NCBI GenBank assembly: GCA_965367295.1
Contig: CBDUHN010000004.1
Location: 62,001 to 126,000 of the forward strand
Length of the DNA stretch: 64,000 bases
Source: JAIVHA01 sp965367295
Lineage (GTDB): Bacteria; Pseudomonadota; Gammaproteobacteria; DSM-19610
Direction of reading: 5' to 3'
Position 1 is the stretch's first letter; each line of letters starts with the position of its first letter. Shown here piece after piece: positions 1-8,467 of the stretch. A program made the position numbers and the translations under genes. The notes under the pieces are model-generated. The model did no database searches, was not told the DNA's origin, and was given only the letters and a program-made list of their open reading frames with translations.

Positions 1-65
1 TGATGTTGCAGCATGTGGGGTATCACGAATTCGACGCCCTGCGCTACATGCTCAACGCCGCCTGA
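1..65 (+). CDS. 3' end of an unidentified gene cut by the window edge
   Basis: An open frame enters from the left edge and stops at TGA 63-65. The last 20 residues are MLQHVGYHEFDALRYMLNAA. High-GC codon use and convergence on a terminator-bearing gene make a real gene end plausible. I do not recognise the family from this short tail, and no function is assigned. It faces the phosphate porin gene tail to tail. Confidence 0.4.
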   Translation, partial: MLQHVGYHEFDALRYMLNAA

Positions 66-157
66 TTGCAGGTGGCGACTGCCTGAGCTGCCCGGCCCTC
101 CTCCCCAGGGAGGAGAGATGCTGCTGTTTCCGCGCCGGCTGACGCGCTCCGCGTCCA

Positions 158-195
158 AAGAAAAAGCCCCACCACGGCAGTGATGAGGCTTTCCC
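158..195 (-). terminator. Rho-independent terminator of the porin gene
   Basis: Read on the minus strand, a 12-bp stem (AAGCCTCATCAC pairing with GTGGTGGGGCTT, including G-U pairs) with a four-base loop is followed by a T run. It lies about 55 bp past the porin stop codon. Confidence 0.75.
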
Positions 196-250
196 TTCGC
201 TTTTGCCAGGACCGGATAATCCGCACCCAGGCCCGGCGACTCTCTATTAC

Positions 251-1408
251 CTAGAACACGTACTGGGTCTGCACGAAGATCTCGTCTTCGTCATTGCCCA
301 CGGCACCGTTCTTGTCTTCGTTCATGCGGTAGGTGAACTGCACCTTGACATCATGCTTGTGCAGGAACCAGTTGGCACCCAGCTCGGTTCGATTCCATTC
401 GGTAGCGTAGTTGTCGGCATCCTGCGAAGACAGGCCGGCTACGATTTCCAGCGTATTCGGCACCACCATGTAACCACCCTCGACAGACCAGTTTTCCAGC
501 GTGGTTTCCCCGTTCCGGTACATGCCGCCAGTGAAAGCACTGTCAATGGTTTCCGCGTTGAAGCGGTTGTACTCGGCATCCACCGAGAAACCGGCACTGC
601 GGAAGGCACCACTGACTTCAAAACCGGTCACGCTGTCGACGTCGGCCTTGCTGCCGCTGGTGCTGACCCCGGCAGTGGTGTAGGTATTAATGTCATCGTC
701 ATTGCTCCAGGAGAAGGCCGCCACACCGATGGTAGCCTTGGTATCACCGGCGAAATCACCCTGGGAGAATTTCAGATTGCCAAAGGGGTGGTAATCCACG
801 CGTGCACCGTACATCCAGCCTTCGTTGAAGTCAGAATTCTTGTTCACCGGGGTATCGAAATCCAGTTTGCTGGCATCGGGATCGATGGAAGCACTGGCAA
901 AGGAAGCGCCCCAGGTAACCATCTTGTCATCACTGTGGCCGGTCAGGTGAATACCCAGGTTGCGGTCCGGGGTACCGTAGTTATGGTCACCAACGAAAGT
1001 GCGCTCCACCAGTTGCTGGTACTTGGAGGAGGTCAGCAGTTCCCGGGAGAAGGGAAAGTTCGCATTACCGACCGTTACCTTCATGTTGTTGAAGCCCTTG
1101 TACTGCATGTAGGCGTCCTTGATGGCGATCTCGTTGTCGCCTGCGGCATCGCCCATGTCCCACTGGAATTTGCCCAGCCAGTCCTTGTGCAGGCTGCCTT
1201 CGATGTAGGGACGCAGCCTACGGAACGCGAGATCATCTTCGCTGGAACCGTTGTCGGGGTCTACCTGATGATACTGTAGCTGGATACGACCGCCGATCTT
1301 GACGTATTTACCACTGTCATCCTTGTAAACGGTGACACCGGCGAATGCGGGCAGGCTGCCGGCCGCCAGCACGCTGGCAATGGCCAGGGAAAGCATACGC
1401 TTGGACAT
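251..1408 (-). CDS. Phosphate-selective porin, OprO/OprP family
   Basis: This encodes a 385-residue outer-membrane porin. It has a Sec signal peptide (residues 1-23, cleavage after AFA) and a C-terminal strand ending in ...TQYVF, the aromatic-Phe end recognised by the Bam machinery. The early mature segment (YVKIGGRIQLQYHQVD, then FRRLRPYIEG around residue 65) is typical of phosphate-selective porins O and P, which form trimeric anion channels. The promoter carries a Pho box and the gene sits beside phoB, phoR and pstS, so an inducible phosphate or pyrophosphate channel is the best inference. The exact anion preference cannot be read from sequence. It has its own promoter and terminator, so it is probably monocistronic. 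Confidence 0.88.
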   Translation of the reverse strand: MSKRMLSLAIASVLAAGSLPAFAGVTVYKDDSGKYVKIGGRIQLQYHQVDPDNGSSEDDLAFRRLRPYIEGSLHKDWLGKFQWDMGDAAGDNEIAIKDAYMQYKGFNNMKVTVGNANFPFSRELLTSSKYQQLVERTFVGDHNYGTPDRNLGIHLTGHSDDKMVTWGASFASASIDPDASKLDFDTPVNKNSDFNEGWMYGARVDYHPFGNLKFSQGDFAGDTKATIGVAAFSWSNDDDINTYTTAGVSTSGSKADVDSVTGFEVSGAFRSAGFSVDAEYNRFNAETIDSAFTGGMYRNGETTLENWSVEGGYMVVPNTLEIVAGLSSQDADNYATEWNRTELGANWFLHKHDVKVQFTYRMNEDKNGAVGNDEDEIFVQTQYVF

Positions 1409-1483
1409 GAAAAGCTCCTGTTAATTGATAAGGTATAAAGAAACACATGAAGTCTGTACGGGAGCTGAGTGTAGGAAGACAGG

Positions 1484-1512
1484 ATTACATTCGTATGACG
1501 CCAACATGAAGC
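1484..1512 (-). promoter_or_regulatory. Pho box and -10 element of the porin promoter
   Basis: On the minus strand two heptamers, GCTTCAT and GCGTCAT, are separated by four bases (1495-1512). Five bases later comes TGTAAT (1484-1489) as the -10. The same 7-4-7-5-hexamer layout and the same TGTAAT occur in front of pstS. PhoB normally replaces the -35 contact at such sites. The first heptamer is a weak match to CTGTCAT. Confidence 0.65.
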
Positions 1513-1574
1513 TTTGGCTACATGCCACAATCATGTGGTCTCACCACAACAATCCATACCGGTTTTCGTGCTGC

Positions 1575-1603
1575 AAAAAAAAGGGGCCGCATGATGCGGC
1601 CCC
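1575..1603 (-). terminator. Rho-independent terminator of the PhoX-like gene
   Basis: On the minus strand GGGGCCGCA and TGCGGCCCC form a strong 9-bp stem, followed by eight T. It lies 40 bp after the PhoX-like stop and upstream of the porin Pho box, so it insulates the two genes. Confidence 0.9.
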
Positions 1604-1644
1604 AAGCTGATGGTACAACCTGTTATTGTAGAGGAGAGGTTGGC

Positions 1645-2994
1645 TTAGCGACGGCCCTTCTTGTCGTGATCCTGCTTGTGATGTCCACGCCCCTTCACAT
1701 TGGAGATGGCCCAGGTGGCATCGCCGTCATCGGCCGCTGAATGCTGCACGTTAACGAACAGGGTGCTCGGGTCCTTGCCAAAATAGATACCCGTACCTTC
1801 CGCGCCCGGGTCCGTGAGCGAACCGAACAGCCAGACACCCCTGGAGGTACCGTATTCATTGCTTTCGGTGGTGGCGATCCAGATATCGGAGGGCGAGTTA
1901 TCCTCGATCATCACCAGCTTGCCATCGGGTGTTTCCGCCAGGTTGTCCACGCTGTCGAAACCGGTATGGAAGCCTTCCTGACCTGGCTTGCCGATTTCCA
2001 CATCCACGTTCACGCCGGGCTTGACGAAGTTGGCCACCCGCATGCTGTTCAGATCAACGGAGATGACGCGACCTTCATACAGTTCCTTGCCGGTTTCATC
2101 GCGGGGACCTTCAGTAATGGCCACGTACAGTACACCGTCGATGATCTCCAGGTCTTCCGGACGCTGGTAGCTCTGGCCACCGGCAGCGGAACCGGACTCA
2201 CGGGCGGTCAGCGGATCGATGGGGCCCACCCATTCGCCCTGGCCTGTGCCATCGGGACCGGTCACCTTCAGGGCATACAGAGAGCCTGAGGACAGGTCAC
2301 CGTATACATCGGGCACGAACTTGTAGATGCCGCCGCCGCAGGGCACAACACCATTACAACCCTGGGAACGCCCCCGGTGCTCATCGACGATATAGATGTT
2401 GCCATCCTGATCCAGGTCGATGCCTTCATGGGCTACGCGCCCAACCGCCGGCCGGTCGATGATTTCAGCAGCGGACATCATGTCGTCATTGAGAATGATC
2501 TCGAACAGACGACCACCTTCCTTCTCTTCGGCGAACAACACCGTGCCCCACGGGGTCCAGCGAATGCCGTCGACGGCATCGTAGCTGACATCCTGTGCCA
2601 GCAGTCTGGTTTCGCCCGTCTTCAGATCCACCACAGAGACGGAACCACCTTCCGGCTGGTTGGCCGGGAAGCGTAGTTCATGGGCACGGTACAGGAAACG
2701 GCCAGCCATTTTGCCGGTTTCATTGACCACGTTCATATCGTTCCAGTCATCACGACCGCCATCATAGACATTGAGATCGGTTTCGTCGGACACGACATAC
2801 TGGATGAAACCTTCCGGTATCTTCCAGGGTGCGGCGGGATCCCAATCAGCGGAATTTGCGGAGGAATCGATCGGTTTGAAACCGAAGGGGCCGCTCTTGC
2901 TGCCATGATCCCCATGCTCCTTGTCCGCAAATGCAGCGCCGGAAACGGTCAGTGCGGCCATGATTGCGCCGGCAATAACACTCTTTTTAATCAT
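1645..2994 (-). CDS. PhoX-like DUF839 family secreted protein, putative phosphatase
   Basis: This is a 449-residue exported protein with a Sec-type signal peptide (MIKKSVIAGAIMAALTVSGA, cut near AFA-DKE). The remainder has PhoX/DUF839 features: RAHELRFPANQPEGG near residue 90, GIRWTPWGTVLFAEE, AHEGIDLDQDGNIYIVDE, RPEDLEI and the near-C-terminal LFVNVQHS. PhoX enzymes are calcium- and iron-dependent beta-propeller phosphatases of the periplasm or cell surface. Classical PhoX uses a Tat signal with twin arginines, and none is present here. The C-terminus is a His/Lys/Asp-rich tail. Neighbouring pho genes support a role in scavenging organic phosphate. The ATG at 2994 is chosen, but a GTG at 2997 has better spacing from GGAG. 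Activity is inferred, not shown. Confidence 0.75.
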   Translation of the reverse strand: MIKKSVIAGAIMAALTVSGAAFADKEHGDHGSKSGPFGFKPIDSSANSADWDPAAPWKIPEGFIQYVVSDETDLNVYDGGRDDWNDMNVVNETGKMAGRFLYRAHELRFPANQPEGGSVSVVDLKTGETRLLAQDVSYDAVDGIRWTPWGTVLFAEEKEGGRLFEIILNDDMMSAAEIIDRPAVGRVAHEGIDLDQDGNIYIVDEHRGRSQGCNGVVPCGGGIYKFVPDVYGDLSSGSLYALKVTGPDGTGQGEWVGPIDPLTARESGSAAGGQSYQRPEDLEIIDGVLYVAITEGPRDETGKELYEGRVISVDLNSMRVANFVKPGVNVDVEIGKPGQEGFHTGFDSVDNLAETPDGKLVMIEDNSPSDIWIATTESNEYGTSRGVWLFGSLTDPGAEGTGIYFGKDPSTLFVNVQHSAADDGDATWAISNVKGRGHHKQDHDKKGRR

Positions 2995-3098
2995 CACGTT
3001 TGATACTCCGAAATCTTGGTTGCCTAAAACAGGAATGGAGGAACTGCGTGTCCATCTGGTCACGTGCGCCATGATAGGAAGACTTCAGTTAAGGCAAG

Positions 3099-3116
3099 TT
3101 TTCGAATCAATGAAGC
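3099..3116 (-). promoter_or_regulatory. Degenerate Pho-box candidate upstream of the PhoX-like gene
   Basis: On the minus strand GCTTCAT, identical to the first heptamer of the porin box, is followed after four bases by the poor match TCGAAAA. No good -10 sits at the expected five-base spacing. It is reported only because the gene lies within a Pho regulon. Confidence 0.25.
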
Positions 3117-3146
3117 TTTTCTTACAATCACCGCAAACCGGCAACA

Positions 3147-3173
3147 CAAAAAAGCCCCCGCATTGCGGGGGCT
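3147..3173 (-). terminator. Rho-independent terminator of pstS
   Basis: On the minus strand AGCCCCCGC and GCGGGGGCT form a perfect 9-bp stem with loop AAT, followed by a T run. It lies about 40 bp after the pstS stop codon and separates pstS from the PhoX-like gene. Confidence 0.92.
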
Positions 3174-3211
3174 CAGGAGGAGATTATGACGTACTGGTTC
3201 GGAAGTGATGC

Positions 3212-4171
3212 TTACAGCTTATCCAGTTCCTGTTCGATCACCTTGACGGGCAGCGGGATATAGCCATCCTTCACCACCACCTGCTGCCCCTGCCTGGACA
3301 GCACCAGCTTCAGGAACTCACGCTCCAGCGGGGCCAGCGGCTTGTTGGGGTGCTTGTTCACGTAGATGTACAGGAAGCGGGACAGCGGATATTCGCCCTT
3401 GACGGCATTTTCCGGGGTAGCTTCCACGAACGGCTTGCCTTCAGCCTTGGCCAGCGGCACTGCCTTCACACCGGAGGTCACATAACCAATTCCCGAGTAA
3501 CCGATGCTGTTGACGGAAGCGGAAACCGACTGCACCACGGAAGCGGAGCCCGGCTGTTCGTTCACAGTGTTCTTGTAGTCACCCTTACACAAGCCATGCT
3601 TCTTGAAATACCCATAGGTACCGGACACCGAATTGCGACCATACAGCTGAATGGCACGATTCTGCCAGGCGCCGGTGAGACCCAGATCACCCCAGGTGGT
3701 CACGTCGGACGAGGCACCGCACTTGCGGGTAGAGGAGAAGATCGCGTCCACCTGCGGGATGGTCAACCCTTCGATGGGGTTATCCTTGTGTGCAAATACC
3801 GCCAGCGCATCGATGGCAACACGGATGGCCGTGGGCTTGTAGCCATACTTGCGTTCGAAGGACTCGATTTCCTTGTCCTTCATCTTGCGGCTCATGGGGC
3901 CGATGTTGGAGGTGCCTTCGGTCAGGGCCGGCGGTGCAGTGGAGGAACCCGCAGCCTGGATCTGGATGTTGATGTTGGGGTATTCGCGCTTGAAATCCTC
4001 GGCCCACAGGGTCATCAGGTTCGCCAGGGTATCGGAACCGACACTGGACAGGTTACCGGACACACCACTGGAACGGGTGTATTCGGCGATATTGGGGTCA
4101 AGATCGGCATGGGCAACGCCGACAGCCGCCGCCAGGGTCATGGCGCTGATCAGGGACTTGATGGGTTTCAT
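3212..4171 (-). CDS. pstS: Phosphate ABC transporter substrate-binding protein PstS
   Basis: This is a 319-residue periplasmic phosphate-binding protein. A signal peptide (MKPIKSLISAMTLAAAVGVAHA) precedes SVGSDTLANLM and AAGSSTAPPALTEGTSNIGP, the loops that bind phosphate in PstS, and YGRNSVSGTYGYFKK. The start at 4171 is chosen because AAGGAG lies nine bases upstream; longer in-frame starts would spoil the signal peptide. PstS delivers phosphate to PstCAB, but no pstC, pstA or pstB is present here, so the permease must be encoded elsewhere. A strong triple-repeat Pho box precedes the gene and a strong terminator follows it. Confidence 0.95.
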   Translation of the reverse strand: MKPIKSLISAMTLAAAVGVAHADLDPNIAEYTRSSGVSGNLSSVGSDTLANLMTLWAEDFKREYPNINIQIQAAGSSTAPPALTEGTSNIGPMSRKMKDKEIESFERKYGYKPTAIRVAIDALAVFAHKDNPIEGLTIPQVDAIFSSTRKCGASSDVTTWGDLGLTGAWQNRAIQLYGRNSVSGTYGYFKKHGLCKGDYKNTVNEQPGSASVVQSVSASVNSIGYSGIGYVTSGVKAVPLAKAEGKPFVEATPENAVKGEYPLSRFLYIYVNKHPNKPLAPLEREFLKLVLSRQGQQVVVKDGYIPLPVKVIEQELDKL

Positions 4172-4282
4172 CCAGATGTACTCCTTCATATACGGTGACT
4201 GGAATGGGTCTGCGCAACCGGAACTCACCGGAAAACGCGGGTACTGACTGTTTACAACCTGACGACATGGTGAGGTATGGCG

Positions 4283-4322
4283 ATTACAAAGGTATGACTG
4301 AAATATGACAGTTACGTGACAC
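4283..4322 (-). promoter_or_regulatory. Triple-repeat Pho box and -10 of pstS
   Basis: On the minus strand three heptamers with an 11-bp period, GTGTCAC, CTGTCAT and CAGTCAT, occupy 4294-4322. Five bases further lies TGTAAT (4283-4288). CTGTCAT and CAGTCAT match the PhoB consensus closely, which is the clearest Pho box in the window. Confidence 0.88.
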
Positions 4323-4330
4323 CGGCGTGG

Positions 4331-5635
4331 TCAGGCCGTTTCCGGCAACCGGGCCTGGCGTTCCTCACTGAAATAACAGCAGAACCTGCTGCCCTTGCCA
4401 GGCGTGCTCTCGATCCTGAGTACGGCGTCATGGCGCAGTAATACATGTTTCACGATCGCCAGGCCGAGACCGGTACCCCCGCTGCTGCGGGAACGGCCGG
4501 CATCCACCCGGTAGAAGCGCTCGGTGAGGCGCGGGATATGATGGTGCGCGATACCGATACCGGTATCCTCGACCTCGAAGCAGGCCCCCTCGCTGCCGAG
4601 TTGCCAGCGCACCGTGATCAACCCGCCCTTGGGTGTGTAGCGCACGGCGTTGAACACCAGGTTGGAAAAGGCGCTGCGCAATTCTCCTTCATTGCCACGC
4701 AGCCACAACTGCGCATCCACTTCTTTCTGGAAACGATGCTGGCGATCGCCACTGATGCGCACCGCCTCCTCAATGATCTGGGCCAGCATGCCCGGTATAT
4801 CCACCGGCTGGCAGTCATCCTTGTGCGGGCCGGTTTCGAGCCGGGACAGCAGCAGCAGGTCATCGACAATGTGCTGCATACGCTCAGTCTGTTTAACCAT
4901 GGTGCGCAGGGATTTACCCCACACTGGATCTTCTGCCTGCTCCTCGAGCAGGGCCTCCAGGTAACCGGCCACGACGGTGAGTGGAGAACGCAGTTCATGG
5001 GAGGCATTGGCGACGAAATCGCGGCGGGCCTGCTCCAGCCGCTCCAGCCGGGTAATGTCACGCGCCACTACCAGTTGCTGATTATTGCCATAGGGCACCA
5101 CCCGCACCGCCAGACTGATGCTGTGGTCGAGGGGCGACGGGATGGTTACCGGGAAACTGAAATCGGCCTTGCGCAGGTATTCGATAAAATTCGGATGGCG
5201 TAGCAGGTTATCGATCCGCTGGCCGATATCACGCGGCGAACGCAGGCCCAGCACTTCTCGAGCCGAGGCATTCCACCACTCGATCTCCTTGGTGGGCCCC
5301 AGCACGATGGTGGCATCCGGCAGAGCCCCGGTGGCGCTCTGAAAGCGCTTGAGCATACTGGCAAGATTGCGTTTACGTTTGCGGTTGCGTTGCTGGAGGC
5401 GATAGATACGCTCGAACACATCGTCCCACACGCCACGGGATTCCGGCGGATGGAAGCGCTTGCCCTCGTTGAGCCAGCGCTGCAGGCGTTGCAGGTTATA
5501 GAGGTGCCAGCCAAGGTAGATGAGCAGGCCCAGCAGCAGGGACAAGGCCACGGCGCCAATGACCAGCCCCAGCACCAGGAGTGCGGCAAACATGACCAGC
5601 ACCCGCCACATTTCCTGTAACCATGGGTTGGGCAC
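4331..5635 (-). CDS. phoR: Phosphate regulon sensor histidine kinase PhoR
   Basis: This 434-residue inner-membrane kinase senses phosphate status together with the Pst/PhoU complex and phosphorylates PhoB. Residues 11-42 form a hydrophobic hairpin, followed by the basic linker typical of PhoR and a PAS domain (about 100-195). The dimerisation box NASHELRSPLTVV has the phospho-accepting His at residue 213. The ATPase part shows the N box (NLVFNAVRYTPKGG), the G1 box (EDTGIGI) and the G2 box (GGTGLGLAIVKHVL). Length and architecture match PhoR rather than a generic EnvZ-type kinase because there is no large periplasmic domain. It follows phoB by 41 bp, so the pair is likely one transcript. Confidence 0.95.
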   Translation of the reverse strand: MPNPWLQEMWRVLVMFAALLVLGLVIGAVALSLLLGLLIYLGWHLYNLQRLQRWLNEGKRFHPPESRGVWDDVFERIYRLQQRNRKRKRNLASMLKRFQSATGALPDATIVLGPTKEIEWWNASAREVLGLRSPRDIGQRIDNLLRHPNFIEYLRKADFSFPVTIPSPLDHSISLAVRVVPYGNNQQLVVARDITRLERLEQARRDFVANASHELRSPLTVVAGYLEALLEEQAEDPVWGKSLRTMVKQTERMQHIVDDLLLLSRLETGPHKDDCQPVDIPGMLAQIIEEAVRISGDRQHRFQKEVDAQLWLRGNEGELRSAFSNLVFNAVRYTPKGGLITVRWQLGSEGACFEVEDTGIGIAHHHIPRLTERFYRVDAGRSRSSGGTGLGLAIVKHVLLRHDAVLRIESTPGKGSRFCCYFSEERQARLPETA

Positions 5636-5676
5636 AGCCAGACCTCCGTCGCCTTGCCATAGGGGTGTAGAGGCCT

Positions 5677-6369
5677 TCAGCCTCGAGTCGAGAAACGATA
5701 TCCGGCGCCACGCACCGTCTGGATGAGTTTATCATGGCCATGCGCCTCGATGGCCTTACGCAGGCGGCGAATGTGCACATCCACGGTCCGTTCCTCGACA
5801 TACACATTGCGCCCCCAGACCCGGTCGAGCAGCTGTTCGCGACTGAACACCCGGTCGGGATGGGTCATGAAAAAGTGCAGCAGGCGGAATTCGGTGGGCC
5901 CCATTTCCAGGCGCTCCCCGTTGGCGGTAACCCAATGCCCGACCGGGTCCAGCACCAGCCCCTGCACGTCCAGCTCGGATTGCTGTTCCTCGGGGTGGGT
6001 ACGCCGCAGCACCGCGTGGATACGGGCTACCAGTTCGCGCGGGGAGAAGGGCTTGACCACATAATCGTCGGCGCCCACTTCCAGGCCGCGCACCCGATCC
6101 GCTTCCTCACCCTTGGCAGTGAGCATGATGATGGGAATGTTGCGGGTCAGCTCCTCCCGCTTCATGCGCCGGGCCAGATCGACGCCGCTCATGCCCGGCA
6201 GCATCCAGTCCAGCAGGATGAGATCCGGCACCCGGTCCGCAATACAGGCCTGCCCTTCCTCGGCATCTCCCGCTTCCGACCAGTCGAAACCGGCGCGATC
6301 GAGTGCGAAGCAGACCATTTCACGAATGGCCGGCTCATCTTCAATGATCAGAATGTTGCGATTGTTCAT
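5677..6369 (-). CDS. phoB: Phosphate regulon response regulator PhoB
   Basis: This is a 230-residue OmpR/PhoB-family activator. The receiver domain holds the acidic pocket (EDE at 10-12), the phospho-acceptor Asp54 in LLDWMLPG, a Thr in MLTAKGEE and the Lys in VVKPFSPREL. The C-terminal winged helix includes the HFFMTHPDRVFSREQLLDRVWG segment and VDVHIRRLRKAIE, characteristic of PhoB. The ATG at 6369 is preferred because the receiver begins immediately after it. The ribosome-binding site is weak. It heads the phoBR operon and is probably autoregulated through the Pho box upstream. Confidence 0.95.
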   Translation of the reverse strand: MNNRNILIIEDEPAIREMVCFALDRAGFDWSEAGDAEEGQACIADRVPDLILLDWMLPGMSGVDLARRMKREELTRNIPIIMLTAKGEEADRVRGLEVGADDYVVKPFSPRELVARIHAVLRRTHPEEQQSELDVQGLVLDPVGHWVTANGERLEMGPTEFRLLHFFMTHPDRVFSREQLLDRVWGRNVYVEERTVDVHIRRLRKAIEAHGHDKLIQTVRGAGYRFSTRG

Positions 6370-6401
6370 GGCGCACGATGGTAATACAGTGGCGCCATTA
6401 A

Positions 6402-6430
6402 AGCGTACCAATGTTACCGTTCCATGACAG
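6402..6430 (-). promoter_or_regulatory. Pho box and -10 of phoB
   Basis: On the minus strand CTGTCAT (6424-6430), four bases, and the weaker CGGTAAC (6413-6419) are followed after five bases by TACGCT (6402-6407). The layout equals that of the pstS and porin promoters, which supports PhoB autoregulation. The second heptamer is degenerate. Confidence 0.6.
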
Positions 6431-6541
6431 GACGCTCCCCACCCCCCGACAATGCCCCGCTACCGCGCTTGATGCATTGTGGAATCAGCCAGTTGCAGCG
6501 AACCACGACGGTCACATTCCGGTCATCCCGCCAGCGCCGGC

Positions 6542-7537
6542 TCACTCGGCGGGGGCGGCCAGCAGCAGCGAAAAATAACCGTTCTCCGGCTCGAAATGTC
6601 GCTCAATCACAAACCCGGCATCCGCCAGCAGGGATTGCAGGCCGGCCAGGGAAAACTTGCGGCTGATTTCCGTGAGGATGCGCTCACCTTCCCTCAGGGA
6701 CAGTTGGCAACCCAGCCGCTCCAGTGTCACCTCCTGATCGGCGAGCGCAATCAGGTACATCTCGATACGGGTGGCCTGTTCATTATAGTCAGCGGCATGC
6801 CGGAAACCCTCGGGGTCGAACTCCGCATCCAGTTCCCGATTCAGCACTTGCAGCAGGTTGAGATTGAATTCGGCGGTGATGCCGGCCTGATCGTTGTAGG
6901 CCGCATGCAAGACTGCTGGATCCTTGATCCGGTCCGCACCCAGCAACAGGCGGTCACCGGGCCTCATGCCGGCCCGCACCTCACGCAGAAAGCGCAACGC
7001 CTCATCGGCACTGAAGTTACCGATGGTACCGCCCAGAAACAGGTACAGACAATTTCCGTCCGGCCGCGGCAGGTGATGCAGGCCCGCCAGGTAATCGCCC
7101 ACCAGGGCGTTGATCTGCAGCCAGTCATACTGCTGCAGCAGGTGGCGGCCGCTGTGCAGCAACATCTCCTCGCAGACATCAAAGGGCCAGTAGGCCGCCG
7201 CCTGCCCCGCGGCTGCGCACTGGTCGAACAGATGGCGGGTCTTGCGCGAAGTACCGCTACCGAACTCGATGATGTGCGCCGGACACACCTCGTCGATCAC
7301 GTCAGCGGCACAGGCCAGCAACAGGGCGTCTTCGGTGCGGGTTACGTAATATTCGGGGGTGGCGCAGATGGCGTCGAACAGCTGCGAGCCGCGCTCATCA
7401 TAGAAATATTTCGGTGGCAGCGAGCGCGGTGGGTGCAACAACCCCGCCAGTACATCCTCCGCCAGTCCGGGCATGGCGCGCGCCGGCTGCACCGGCCGGC
7501 AATCCAGACGGGAATCCTGCATCCTGGTATGAAACAT
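6542..7537 (-). CDS. egtD: L-histidine N-alpha-methyltransferase EgtD
   Basis: This 331-residue SAM-dependent enzyme trimethylates histidine to hercynine, the first step of ergothioneine synthesis. Family features in order are LPPKYFYDERGSQLFDAI and PEYYVTRTE near the N-terminus, the SAM loop IIEFGSGTSRKTRHL, then LFLGGTIGNF and the C-terminal ISRKFSLAGLQSLLADAGF. AAGGAG six bases before ATG 7537 fixes the start. It is transcribed divergently from egtC-egtB across a 150-bp spacer, so the three genes probably share a control region. Length is normal for EgtD. Confidence 0.93.
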   Translation of the reverse strand: MFHTRMQDSRLDCRPVQPARAMPGLAEDVLAGLLHPPRSLPPKYFYDERGSQLFDAICATPEYYVTRTEDALLLACAADVIDEVCPAHIIEFGSGTSRKTRHLFDQCAAAGQAAAYWPFDVCEEMLLHSGRHLLQQYDWLQINALVGDYLAGLHHLPRPDGNCLYLFLGGTIGNFSADEALRFLREVRAGMRPGDRLLLGADRIKDPAVLHAAYNDQAGITAEFNLNLLQVLNRELDAEFDPEGFRHAADYNEQATRIEMYLIALADQEVTLERLGCQLSLREGERILTEISRKFSLAGLQSLLADAGFVIERHFEPENGYFSLLLAAPAE

Positions 7538-7687
7538 CTCCGTCTCCTTTCCGATGGGTTGGCTATGATGACGTGACGGGCCCGGTTTCGTGTCCTTATG
7601 TGCCTGGCCTTGGACCTGCAGTAACCTTAGGCTACCATCGGGGTCATTGTCTGCAAACCAACAGACTGATAAGGAAATAGTCGCTTC

Positions 7688-8467
7688 ATGTGCCGTCTAG
7701 CCGCTTATCTGGGTGACCCCGTCCCGCTACAACAGTTCCTCCTCGACCCGCCCCACAGCCTGATGGTCCAGTCCTGGGCGCCCCGGGAACTGCGCTATGC
7801 GAAGCTCAATGCCGATGGCTTCGGTATCGGCTGGTATGCCCGTGACGGCAAACCGGCGACCTATCGCAATATTCTGCCGATCTGGAATGACACTAATTTG
7901 AATCCGCTGTGCCGCAGCCTGGAACAGAGCCTGTATGTCGCCATGATCCGCAGCGCCACAGTCGGCAACCCCGTCAGCCAGGCCAATACCCAGCCGTTCT
8001 GCGATCAGGAACTGCTGTTCACCCACAACGGCTACATCACCAACTTCCATGCCGGACTGCGGCCCGTGATCGAACGTGAACTGACGCCGGTCATCCAGGC
8101 CGACATCCAGGGCAATACCGATTCCGAACACCTGTTCGCACTGCTGCGCCAGATGCTCAGTCAGGATGCGGAGCTGACCATCGAGCGTGGCCTGCTGACC
8201 CTCTGTTCGCGGCTGGCGCACTGGCTGGAGGGCACCGAGGCCCTGCTCAATTTCGTACTCAGCGACGGCGAACGCCTGTATGCCGTACGCCATGCCCTCA
8301 ATCACGACTGCCCGTCGCTGTACTACACCACCGATGACGACAGCTTTCCCAATGGCCAGCTGATCGCCTCGGAACGACTCACCGAAGCGGAATACTGGCA
8401 GCCGGTGCCTGAACACCAGTTGCTGATCCTTGATCGCCACGAACCCCCGGAACTGATTGCCCTGTGA
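7688..8467 (+). CDS. egtC: Gamma-glutamyl-hercynylcysteine sulfoxide amidohydrolase EgtC
   Basis: This is a 259-residue class II (Ntn) glutamine amidotransferase-fold enzyme. Cys2 (MCRLAAYLG) becomes the N-terminal nucleophile after Met removal. MIRSATVGNPVSQANTQPF and the HNGYITNF loop are typical of the fold. EgtC removes the gamma-glutamyl group from the EgtB product. Its presence implies that the pathway uses gamma-glutamylcysteine rather than free cysteine. A ribosome-binding site (AAGGAA) precedes the start, and the stop overlaps the egtB start (GTGA), indicating translational coupling. Confidence 0.9.
   Translation: MCRLAAYLGDPVPLQQFLLDPPHSLMVQSWAPRELRYAKLNADGFGIGWYARDGKPATYRNILPIWNDTNLNPLCRSLEQSLYVAMIRSATVGNPVSQANTQPFCDQELLFTHNGYITNFHAGLRPVIERELTPVIQADIQGNTDSEHLFALLRQMLSQDAELTIERGLLTLCSRLAHWLEGTEALLNFVLSDGERLYAVRHALNHDCPSLYYTTDDDSFPNGQLIASERLTEAEYWQPVPEHQLLILDRHEPPELIAL

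Noticed and set aside
203..1279. 358-codon open frame on the plus strand
   Set aside because: It is the antisense of the OprO/OprP-type porin, which has signal peptide, Pho box and terminator on the minus strand.
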